DNA of 62,772 bases from Phycisphaerales bacterium UBA2402 (GTDB lineage Bacteria > Planctomycetota > Phycisphaerae > Phycisphaerales > UBA1924): NCBI GenBank assembly GCA_002343715.1, contig DDSA01000080.1, positions 535-63,306 on the forward strand, written 5' to 3'. Below, in pieces: positions 16,104 to 24,004 of the stretch. Made by a program: the position numbers and the translations under genes. Numbering within the stretch: position 1 is the first letter of the stretch; every line of letters starts with the position of its first letter. The notes below the pieces were generated by a model, which was given only the letters and a program-made list of their open reading frames with translations, had not been told where the DNA came from and made no database searches.

Positions 16104-17678
16104 ATGATGCACACGACCCGCCGCATGGCGGCACTTCTGGCTATCGCCGCCGCACCATTTGTTCACTCTTTAGTTACGTCGCCCGCACTCGCGGACGATT
16201 TCACGGATCGTCTGAACAGAGTCAACGCCGAGATTACATCCAGCCGACGCAGCGATCAGATACTGCTGCCCGTGATTGCAAAGATGACGCCCCCGCCGAA
16301 GAGCGTTTCAACACTCCAGTCGGCGATTTTGCTCCCTCCGGATAGGGCGGGGTGGACGGAGGCCCAAGCATGGGCCACGGCACCGACGCAGTCGGCTTTC
16401 ATCGAGGCTTTAGCGCGGGTGACGCAGGAAAAAGACTGGAAGAAAGCGTATGGCTTCGGGCAACCATACGGGATCGAGGGTGTGGAGCCTGCCCTTGTCC
16501 AGGCCGGTTTGTATACTGATCTCGGCGATCCACCGACGCTGGCGGGTGCGAGATTTCTGTACATCGATGGGCTGGACCGCGCGGCCATCCTGGTGCAGGT
16601 AGAAGCATCTCGACTGACGGCGGAGGGTCGTGTATCCGATGCCGTCGATCTGCTCACAAACTGGATCTTCTTTGCGAGGCAGATGTGCGACCGCCAGTTC
16701 TTTGCGGAAGCGGAATGGGGTCTGCGGCACATGACGGTGGGGTTGGAACGGATACGAGACGTCGTCTACGTTGATTCACGGACAACAAAGAAACTCGACA
16801 CGGCCCGACTTCGCGGGCAGATCGATCGGCTGAAGGACCAGGGTGAGTATCTTGACCTTGGCCGCATGAAGTTTCCCGGAGGCAATCGAGCGGCGGCGGA
16901 GCAGTTGATCGCAAGACTCTACAAGGCCGATGGATCGCCCGATGCACAGCAGTTCGCCGCGACCATGTCGAGGCTGGGGAGCACAAGGCACCCGCTGCGT
17001 CTTTTCTCCGAATCCGGCCGTTGGCGGCAGTTGGCGGGCGCCCAGGCTCGGGGCGATGAAGCCCGCTCAGAGGCGACAGCGGTCTTCAGCGACTGGGAGT
17101 CTCGCTGGAATATCCCGGATCGATTCGATCGGCACCTGAGCGTGGCGACCGCGTACAGCAGGACAGACACCGCACGGCTCGCGGCGCTCACCGCCGCGAC
17201 GCCCGACATGTCGCGGCTGATGGACTTTCGTGACCTGGCCCGAGTCGAGAATGCGGGGACGCGGAGCGCGCTGGGAGTAGTGGGGTTCGCCGCGACGAGC
17301 AAGAACTTTCCGCCAAGCCTGACACCGATCCGGCCCGCCTGGGTGATGGAAGTGCCGGATGATATCTACAACAACACTCAGCGCGATCGGGGTGGCAAAC
17401 CCCCTCTCAGCTACTTTGTTCCGGTGCGTGACACGGCCGACATCAACGGTGCCGGCGTGCCCTACGAGATCGAGGTGTTCGTGGTCGGCTCGAACTTCAA
17501 GGTCGCGCTCAAGGACGATGTGTTCGTACTCTATTCCTTCGGCTCGGATCTGGCCAAAGGGAACGCCCGTCGCGTGCAGAACGTGCCCGAGCGCGTGGAG
17601 GGCGCCGACTACCTGATGTGGCCCCCGGTGATTTCTCTGTTCCGCCAGCACAAACTGGACGCGGGGGACTTCAAGTAA
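16104..17678 (+). CDS. exported protein of unknown function
   Basis: A 524-residue protein. An N-terminal signal peptide (RRMAALLAIAAAPFVHSLVTSPALA, cleavage after ALA) is followed by DDFTDRLNRVNAEI. The rest is mostly helical with no domain I recognise. The two in-frame ATGs at 16104 and 16107 give the same export signal; an earlier start at 16083 would bury it. It is followed after 26 bases by trxB on the same strand. The periplasm or outer surface is the likely location. Confidence 0.7.
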   Translation: MMHTTRRMAALLAIAAAPFVHSLVTSPALADDFTDRLNRVNAEITSSRRSDQILLPVIAKMTPPPKSVSTLQSAILLPPDRAGWTEAQAWATAPTQSAFIEALARVTQEKDWKKAYGFGQPYGIEGVEPALVQAGLYTDLGDPPTLAGARFLYIDGLDRAAILVQVEASRLTAEGRVSDAVDLLTNWIFFARQMCDRQFFAEAEWGLRHMTVGLERIRDVVYVDSRTTKKLDTARLRGQIDRLKDQGEYLDLGRMKFPGGNRAAAEQLIARLYKADGSPDAQQFAATMSRLGSTRHPLRLFSESGRWRQLAGAQARGDEARSEATAVFSDWESRWNIPDRFDRHLSVATAYSRTDTARLAALTAATPDMSRLMDFRDLARVENAGTRSALGVVGFAATSKNFPPSLTPIRPAWVMEVPDDIYNNTQRDRGGKPPLSYFVPVRDTADINGAGVPYEIEVFVVGSNFKVALKDDVFVLYSFGSDLAKGNARRVQNVPERVEGADYLMWPPVISLFRQHKLDAGDFK

Positions 17679-17704
17679 CGCAACGCTCGCGCGAGACACA
17701 CACC

Positions 17705-18673
17705 ATGCCCGCCCACAAAGTCGTCATCATCGGTTCCGGCCCCGCGGGCTGGACCGCGGCCATCTACGCGGCCCGCGCCCAGCTCAACCCCGTGCTCTAC
17801 TGCGGCGTCCCAAAGCAGGACCCGGGGCCGGTTCTTCCGGGGGGGCAGCTCATGCTCACCACCGAAGTCGAGAACTACCCCGGCTTCGAGCACGGGGTCA
17901 TGGGACCGGAAATGATGGACAAGTTCCGCAAGCAGGCGGAACGCTTCGGGACACGAGTGATCGAGGAGGATGTAAACCGCCTTGATTTCGCAAAGCGTCC
18001 GTTCGAACTCCATACCGACGGCGGGACGGTGCAAGCGCACTCGGTCATCATCGCCACGGGCGCGGTGGCAAACTGGCTCGGCCTGCCCAACGAGATGCGG
18101 CTGGCGACCTCGGGCGGGGGTGTCTCGGCGTGCGCGGTCTGTGATGGGGCCCTTCCCGCCTTCAGGAATCAGCCTTTGGCGGTTGTGGGAGGGGGTGACA
18201 CGGCGATGGAGGAGGCGACCTACCTCACCAAGTTCGCCAGCACGGTCTACCTTATCCATCGCCGAGACACCCTGCGGGCCAGCAAGATCATGCAGGAGAG
18301 GTTCCTGTCCCGGCCTAACGCCAAGGTGCTCTTCAACCGCGAGGTGGATGATGTGCTGGGGGGGGAGAAGTGCGAGGGCGTGGTTCTGCGCGACGTGGTG
18401 ACGGGCGCGAAGGAAACCCTGGCCGTCAAGGGTCTGTTTATCGCAATCGGCCACACGCCCGCGACGAAGTTCCTTGAAGGCAGCGGCATCGAACTGACCC
18501 CCAAGGGGTACATCGCGCTCAAGACACGCTCCTCGCACACCAACATCGAGGGTGTCTTCGCCGCGGGCGACGTAGCCGATGAGCACTATCGGCAGGCCGT
18601 GACCGCCGCCGGGATGGGGTGCCAGGCCGCGCTCGACGCCGAGCGATGGCTCGCGGCGAAGAACGTTCACTGA
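17705..18673 (+). CDS. trxB: thioredoxin-disulfide reductase
   Basis: A 322-residue FAD/NADPH enzyme that reduces thioredoxin in the cytoplasm. It has the FAD site VVIIGSGPAGWTAAIYAAR at the N-terminus, the redox pair Cys-Ala-Val-Cys (CAVCDGA, about residue 143), the NADPH site VVGGGDTAMEEA, and the terminal FAD motif GVFAAGDVAD followed by QAVTAAGMGC. Length matches the family. The ATG at 17705 begins the Rossmann strand; the frame extends upstream but only into the previous gene. It is followed by surE after 40 bases. It could support the CPVC protein at 8.4 kb, though the genes are not linked. Confidence 0.95.
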   Translation: MPAHKVVIIGSGPAGWTAAIYAARAQLNPVLYCGVPKQDPGPVLPGGQLMLTTEVENYPGFEHGVMGPEMMDKFRKQAERFGTRVIEEDVNRLDFAKRPFELHTDGGTVQAHSVIIATGAVANWLGLPNEMRLATSGGGVSACAVCDGALPAFRNQPLAVVGGGDTAMEEATYLTKFASTVYLIHRRDTLRASKIMQERFLSRPNAKVLFNREVDDVLGGEKCEGVVLRDVVTGAKETLAVKGLFIAIGHTPATKFLEGSGIELTPKGYIALKTRSSHTNIEGVFAAGDVADEHYRQAVTAAGMGCQAALDAERWLAAKNVH

Positions 18674-18713
18674 CGCACCGCATCGCAGGCGCAACAACCT
18701 ACCCTCTCCGCCC

Positions 18714-19577
18714 ATGCGCATCCTACTGACCAACGACGACGGCATCCGCGCCCCCGGCATCGTGGCGATGTACAACGCCCTCACGGACACGGAAGACAGG
18801 TTCGGCGGTCCGATCCTCGATCACACGCCAAACGCCGTAAGCCGCTCACCGCGGAGCGTGGTGCTGCCGATCGCACCGCTGACGGTGCAATCGGCTACAA
18901 GCCATGGTGTGACGTTCCACACGCCTCTCATGGTGAAGGATGAAGTCATCACCGATCACATGCGGGGCATCGCGGTGGATGGTCGCCCGGCGGACTGCGT
19001 GAAACTCGCCATCGCCAACCTCTGGCCCGACCGCTTCGGCGCCGGGGACAGGCCGGAACTGCTTATTTCCGGGATGAACGCCGGAGCCAACTGCGGGATC
19101 AACGTGATCTATTCCGGCACGGTCGCCGCGGCGATCGAGGGTGCATTTCTCGGCGTGCCCAGCATCGCGGTGAGCATGACGCTGGGAAAAGGAACGCCAC
19201 GCTTTGATGTCGGTGCGGCGTGGGCGAGGAAGGCGATCGACCAACTCCTGCGTGCCGGCCCCCTGTTGCCGCACGAGTGCGTGTCCATCAATATCCCGGT
19301 GATCGAGGATCCATCGCTCACGCCCGACTCTCCACCGCCGCCGATGCGGGTCTGCCCGATGAACATCCACGGCCTGGTGGACAAGTATGAACGGCGCACC
19401 AGCCCCAACGGCTCGGTCTACTACTGGGCCGCGGGGTACGGGCTGGACTTTCACACCACCGACCGGGGCAGCGACGTCGAGCACCTTTTGGCCGGACACA
19501 TCACCGTGACCCCCTTGAGGTACGACCTGACCCGTCACGAGACCCTGGCCGCGTGGGACAGGCGGGTCGGTACGTGA
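18714..19577 (+). CDS. surE: 5'/3'-nucleotidase SurE
   Basis: A 287-residue metal-dependent phosphatase that dephosphorylates nucleoside 5'- and 3'-monophosphates and short polyphosphate. It has the metal-binding Asp pair TNDDGI at residues 6-11, HTPNAVSRSPRSVV, the D-GRPADCVKLAI motif, and SGMNAGANCGINVIYSGTVAAAIEG (Asn metal ligand and active-site loop). It is somewhat longer than the usual 250, with the extra length in the C-terminal part. It lies between trxB and the pseudopilin-like gene on the same strand, so the group may be one transcript. Confidence 0.93.
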   Translation: MRILLTNDDGIRAPGIVAMYNALTDTEDRFGGPILDHTPNAVSRSPRSVVLPIAPLTVQSATSHGVTFHTPLMVKDEVITDHMRGIAVDGRPADCVKLAIANLWPDRFGAGDRPELLISGMNAGANCGINVIYSGTVAAAIEGAFLGVPSIAVSMTLGKGTPRFDVGAAWARKAIDQLLRAGPLLPHECVSINIPVIEDPSLTPDSPPPPMRVCPMNIHGLVDKYERRTSPNGSVYYWAAGYGLDFHTTDRGSDVEHLLAGHITVTPLRYDLTRHETLAAWDRRVGT

Positions 19578-19605
19578 GCCGAGGTGAGTCGCCGTAGAAT
19601 CGGGG

Positions 19606-20037
19606 ATGAAGACCAGCCCGCGATGTTGCTGCACGTTCGCCACTTCCGTCCGTCGCGGAAACGGGGCGTTGATTCTGGCCGTGCTCATCGTGCTGGCGAT
19701 CGTTCTGTTTCTTTTGTTCGGAAACATGGGTGGCACGTCCTACATGGGGCAGGTGAAGCAGACTCGCGACCAAGGCCGAGAAACGGCACGTCAAATGCAG
19801 ACCGGACAGATGTCGCTGCTCATCGCGATGTACCGACAGACCAACCGTAAACTCCCCGCCACCCCCGCCGATCTCGAATCGCCCGGGGCGTTCAACGATC
19901 CGTGGGGAAAGGAGATGACGTTTTCTTTTGTCGAGTCTCCGCCGCAACCTACAACGGTGAAATATCAATCCGCCGGACCGGATGGTGAGTTCAAGACCGC
20001 CGACGATGTGGAGTACACCGATAAACTGCCGTACTAA
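19606..20037 (+). CDS. pseudopilin GspG-like protein
   Basis: A 143-residue protein with one N-terminal membrane helix (about 21-40). A C-terminal domain follows with the type II secretion major pseudopilin pattern: LPATPADL, then FNDPWGKEMTFSF, then YQSAGPDGEFKTADDVEY. The usual prepilin peptidase site (G-F-T-L-I-E) is replaced by RRGNGALILAVLIV, so processing as a true pilin is doubtful. The DPWG...SAGPDG...ADD motif is common in planctomycete proteins that are not linked to a secretion operon, as here. Confidence 0.7.
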   Translation: MKTSPRCCCTFATSVRRGNGALILAVLIVLAIVLFLLFGNMGGTSYMGQVKQTRDQGRETARQMQTGQMSLLIAMYRQTNRKLPATPADLESPGAFNDPWGKEMTFSFVESPPQPTTVKYQSAGPDGEFKTADDVEYTDKLPY

Positions 20038-20115
20038 ATTGTTCGCGGCACGACACTCACGAAGGCGATCGGACACAGGTTTCTTGGGTTGTGTTGATCG
20101 AGTGCTGCGCAGCGC

Positions 20116-21513
20116 CTATCCGATCTCGAACGTTTGGTTCAACTCCGGCAAAGCCACGGAGAGATCCCAACGCTGTTTGATCTTTTCGGCAAGGGCTTTG
20201 CGCTGCGGGTTCTCTCCATGCGTGAGATACACGCTCGGAGACCCGGCGGCCATCGGCTCCATCCAGCGGATCAGTTCACTCTGACCCGCGTGCGCCGAAA
20301 AGCCGCCCAGGGTGTGTATCGTGGCGCGTACGGGGACCATGTCCCGGAAGATGCGAACCTGCTTATCGCCTCTGATAAGAGCGTGCCCCAGGGATCCCGT
20401 CGCGGCGTATCCGACCATGACCACTGCAACGCCGCGTCTCCAGACATGATGGCGAAGGTGATGGACGATACGACCGCCGTCGCACATGCCGCCGCCCGCG
20501 ATGATGATGCAGGGCTCATGCCGATCGTTGAGTTCGCGTGACTCCTCCGGCGACTCGATGAACCGCAGACCGGGTACGTCCTCCACGCCCGCGCGACGCT
20601 CGAGGTCGGCCGCGGCTTCGGCGTCGAACAGGTCGGCGTGCTGCGAATACAGCTTCGTCGCCTTGATCGCCATTGGGCTGTCCAGATAGATGGGGAATCG
20701 GGGCAGCGTGCCCTCGCGGATCAGGCCCGAAAGGGCGTGGAGAATCAGTTGCGTGCGGCCGATGGAAAAGGCGGGGATGAGGATCTTCTCCTTCTGCCAG
20801 ATCGCCCTGTGGATGATCTCACGGAACTCCTTCAACGTCGCTTCGGCGGGGCGATGGTCCCGATCGCCATAGGTGGATTCAAGAAAGACGATGTCGGCCC
20901 GCCTCGGCGGATCGGGGTCACGGAGGATCGGGGTTCCCCATCTTCCGATGTCGGCGGAAAAGACGACCGTGCGGCTCGTGCCGCGGTCTTCGATCACCAT
21001 TTCGACACTCGCGGATCCGAGGATGTGGCCGGCCTCGAACAGACGGATGGAGATCCCATCGGCAATCTCTCGCTGTTCTCCATATCCGAGAGTGCGTACA
21101 CACGGGCCGATGGCGATGAGATCTTCCACCGCGTAAAGAGGAGTAACCGGAGGTCTGCCCTCTCGCTCCCGGTACTTATTCTCTCTCGCCGCATCGTTCT
21201 CCTGGATGCGAGCCGAGTCCTCCAGCACGAGCCGGGCGAAATCCACTGTCGCCGGCGTGGCGTGAATCGGGGCGCGGTAGCCTCGCTTGCCGAGCAGTCC
21301 GAAACGTCCGCAATGATCCAGATGCGCATGGGTGAGAACGGCGGCATCAACTCGAACCGGATCCACCGGCCCGAGGTCGGAGTTGCGGGCCTCGGCCGAG
21401 CCGCGACCCTGAAACATGCCGCAGTCTACGAGCACCCGTGCACGTGTCGTCTCCACCAGGTAGCACGAACCGGTCACCTCGCCCCCAGCCGCGCCACAGA
21501 CTGTAATTCGCAT
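20116..21513 (-). CDS. metallo-beta-lactamase/beta-CASP RNA-processing exonuclease
   Basis: A 465-residue hydrolase. Metal ligands sit in THAHLDHCG (about 61-69), the SADIG motif, the beta-CASP signatures in FLESTYGDRDH, PAFSIGRTQ and YLDSPMAI, and a C-terminal GFSAHAGQSEL. This architecture matches the archaeal/bacterial CPSF73-like group, which cuts or trims RNA; some members act in 3'-end formation. No signal peptide, so it is cytoplasmic. It is convergent with the pseudopilin-like gene. Substrate unknown. Confidence 0.88.
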   Translation of the reverse strand: MRITVCGAAGGEVTGSCYLVETTRARVLVDCGMFQGRGSAEARNSDLGPVDPVRVDAAVLTHAHLDHCGRFGLLGKRGYRAPIHATPATVDFARLVLEDSARIQENDAARENKYREREGRPPVTPLYAVEDLIAIGPCVRTLGYGEQREIADGISIRLFEAGHILGSASVEMVIEDRGTSRTVVFSADIGRWGTPILRDPDPPRRADIVFLESTYGDRDHRPAEATLKEFREIIHRAIWQKEKILIPAFSIGRTQLILHALSGLIREGTLPRFPIYLDSPMAIKATKLYSQHADLFDAEAAADLERRAGVEDVPGLRFIESPEESRELNDRHEPCIIIAGGGMCDGGRIVHHLRHHVWRRGVAVVMVGYAATGSLGHALIRGDKQVRIFRDMVPVRATIHTLGGFSAHAGQSELIRWMEPMAAGSPSVYLTHGENPQRKALAEKIKQRWDLSVALPELNQTFEIG

Positions 21514-21638
21514 AGGTATCTTGCCTGACCCGTTGCCGATGCGCGGCGACGATCACCGCGGCATCGGCACGATAGGATGGGAGACGTTGACAGGGCAGAT
21601 CATTCTGCCCAGGTTCTTGCAGCGACGCCCGCCTCGCC

Positions 21639-23960
21639 TCAGCATCCCGATTCCCAGAAAGTAAAGAAAGTCTCCACGTCAGCGCCTTCGGTCGCCCCAT
21701 CCCCATTGATATCGGCTTCGCCCGCTTCCCAATCGGCGTAGAAAGACTCGACGTCGGCGCCGTCTATACCGCCATCACCGTTCCAGTCTGAGGGGCAGCG
21801 TCCGCACGCGGGGTATGAGCCGATCAGAGTTGCATCGATCGTGCCGGGTACCAGAAGTTCTGCCAACCCCAGCCCGCCGAGCGCTACATCGGGCAAGCCC
21901 GCGGAGTTCGGCTGATACCCGGGGTCAACCTGGGAGCGGCGGTAGAGGATCGAGGCTCCGCCGCGGAAAGTCTGTCTTGCCCCGGCGCGATACGCGTGAT
22001 ACGCCGCCACCGCAAAGGCGCCGGGGTTTGGTGTCGCGCCCGGATCGGCACAGAACGCGAGTAAGGATGGAAAGGTCGTCACATCACCGGGGTGATCGCT
22101 GATCGAATCCGCGTGATAGCCGCCCCAATCGCCCCTGGTTGTTCCAGCGGAAAAGACCGTGTGCAATCGCGGGCTGTTGTCATCATTCCACGCGCAGTTC
22201 GAGAGAGCGAGGTTGCTGAGATTCGTTCGCCAACCCGGGTCGTGCCGATACTCACCGATCAGCAGAAGCGGGTACAGCGTGACAAACGAGGGGAGGAACG
22301 CACCTCCGTTGCTCGTGACACCTCGTCCAACGACAAAGGTCGCCAGGGGCCATGCGGAACGGTCGAGCCACCGATCGGCTGCTTGGATGCCTGTCCCCAC
22401 TCCGTACGCCCCTGCTTGCTCCGCGAACAGGACGCCCTCATGCCACCCACCCGATGCCGAGGCCAGGTCCGGCCCACCGCTCGCAAGAGCCTTGAGGTAC
22501 ATTCGGCTCGTGCCGGGTTGAAAGAACGCGTCCCAGTTGGTGGTGCCGCAGATGATCGTTTCCGCGGCGGCTCGGATTTCAGGATCGCCGGGAAAATAAG
22601 CCCTTGCTCTCGCGGCGGCGAGAATGATCTTCATCGTGCTCATGGTGCTGAACTCAGCATCCCAGCCCGGCTTGGCCCCGCCAGTCGCGGGGTCGATCCA
22701 ATGCCTGAAGATTCCATCAACTGTGCGCGCCGGCCCAGGCCCCGGAGCTCGCCCGGCATACCGCGTCAGTATGCGCTTCACAAGGGGTAATGCTTCAGCA
22801 TCACCGTGCACGCGATGATTCGCGAGGAGCAGCAGAATGGTCCATGCCGCGGCATCAGGTGTTGCCGGGTGGAAGCGGTTCCAGCCGAGTTGAACATCAC
22901 CGTCGATGACCCAGCCCGGCGGTTCGCCGTCGGGACTGATCAGGCTTTTCCCGAATCGAACAACCTGCGCGAACTCGTCCGCCGCCCATCCATGGAAAGA
23001 CAATCTTGTATCGGAAGCGTCCGCGATCGTGAGGGCAAGCCCGGATGAGAGCGTCGCGAGGAGCCTGCCGTCGGGTGTCGCGCAGAGACCTCGCACGGCC
23101 TGGTCCGCGGTCCAGTATATCGTGGGCGAGAATGACTGCAGCCCACGGGCCATGGCAGGGGTGAGAAAGGAGACTCGCGGTGCCGCCGAATCCCCTCCGG
23201 TGGTGTGCGCGATATAGAGGCCCGCCTGGCCCGCCCCGCCGTAGTGGTCGCCCCAGGTGATCGCACCGATGCCCTCGGGCACAGTTCCGAGCGGGTTGAA
23301 GGACAAGGACGCCCCTCCAATTGAGGCCCGGCTGAGTTGCGTCTCGTTGCCCGCCAGGAGCATCCCGGCTTCGCGATCCACGGCGAGCGCGATGGGTGAG
23401 GACGCGGCACCAAAGGCAGCGTTGGTGATGAGCGTGCCGACGGGGTCATTCCTTCCCGCGAGATACACACGCACGACTGCGCCGTACCCGATGTACAGCC
23501 GCCCCTTGTGATGGACCATGCGTGGCAGTGCGTTCGTGCCGATCCCGCCGAGCTCGATGCGCTGGAAGACGCGGAGTTCGCCGGTAAGGGTGTCTAATCG
23601 CACCACGGCGTCCGATGGCTGGCCGTCCGGTGCAGAGATCGAATCGGCGACGGCGAGAAAGAGGAGCCGTCCGGAATCACTGAAGGCCGCCGCGATCGGT
23701 CCATCGGCATCGGTGTTGAAGTTCATCCACGGGAGCAGAGCCAAGAGTTCTGCGCGTGTGACGGTGCGGATCAGTTCCTGATTGTGTGAACGCAGTTCCA
23801 CCGTGTCCGCACGCGAATCGACAACGGCGTACCAACCGTTGAGGGCGGCGGCAGCGCAGGAAGGCAGAGAACCCTCGCCGGGCCAGGGTGTCACCATCGG
23901 CTGAGCCCACACCAGCCCGCAGGCTGCAATCCCGGTCACGATCGTTGACAGTCTCATCAT
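21639..23960 (-). CDS. secreted protein with glucoamylase-like domain and dockerin-like C-terminus
   Basis: A 773-residue protein. It has a signal peptide (MRLSTIVTGIAACGLVWAQ), then a beta-propeller-like region of about 350 residues (repeated AVDREAGMLL-type strands). A helical toroid-like domain follows (about 365-640) with FRHWIDPATGGAKPGWDAEFSTMST, as in glucoamylase/GH144-type folds. The last 50 residues hold two EF-hand-like loops (DWNGDGGIDGADV and DINGDGATEGADV), the dockerin-like tail typical of Phycisphaerae secreted proteins. The true start is ATG 23960 or 23957, since the upstream residues lack a signal. It is divergent from glgB with only about 44 bases between starts, so regulation may be shared. 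Enzymatic activity is inferred. Confidence 0.75.
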   Translation of the reverse strand: MMRLSTIVTGIAACGLVWAQPMVTPWPGEGSLPSCAAAALNGWYAVVDSRADTVELRSHNQELIRTVTRAELLALLPWMNFNTDADGPIAAAFSDSGRLLFLAVADSISAPDGQPSDAVVRLDTLTGELRVFQRIELGGIGTNALPRMVHHKGRLYIGYGAVVRVYLAGRNDPVGTLITNAAFGAASSPIALAVDREAGMLLAGNETQLSRASIGGASLSFNPLGTVPEGIGAITWGDHYGGAGQAGLYIAHTTGGDSAAPRVSFLTPAMARGLQSFSPTIYWTADQAVRGLCATPDGRLLATLSSGLALTIADASDTRLSFHGWAADEFAQVVRFGKSLISPDGEPPGWVIDGDVQLGWNRFHPATPDAAAWTILLLLANHRVHGDAEALPLVKRILTRYAGRAPGPGPARTVDGIFRHWIDPATGGAKPGWDAEFSTMSTMKIILAAARARAYFPGDPEIRAAAETIICGTTNWDAFFQPGTSRMYLKALASGGPDLASASGGWHEGVLFAEQAGAYGVGTGIQAADRWLDRSAWPLATFVVGRGVTSNGGAFLPSFVTLYPLLLIGEYRHDPGWRTNLSNLALSNCAWNDDNSPRLHTVFSAGTTRGDWGGYHADSISDHPGDVTTFPSLLAFCADPGATPNPGAFAVAAYHAYRAGARQTFRGGASILYRRSQVDPGYQPNSAGLPDVALGGLGLAELLVPGTIDATLIGSYPACGRCPSDWNGDGGIDGADVESFYADWEAGEADINGDGATEGADVETFFTFWESGC

Positions 23961-24004
23961 TGGCGCTGCTCCGAACCCCCGGGCACGGCCCGTACAGTCT
24001 GAAC

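Noticed and set aside
23888..24004. Longer start for glgB
   Set aside because: The added residues are antisense to the signal peptide of the divergent gene, and branching enzymes start near the conserved DPWLEPY segment.
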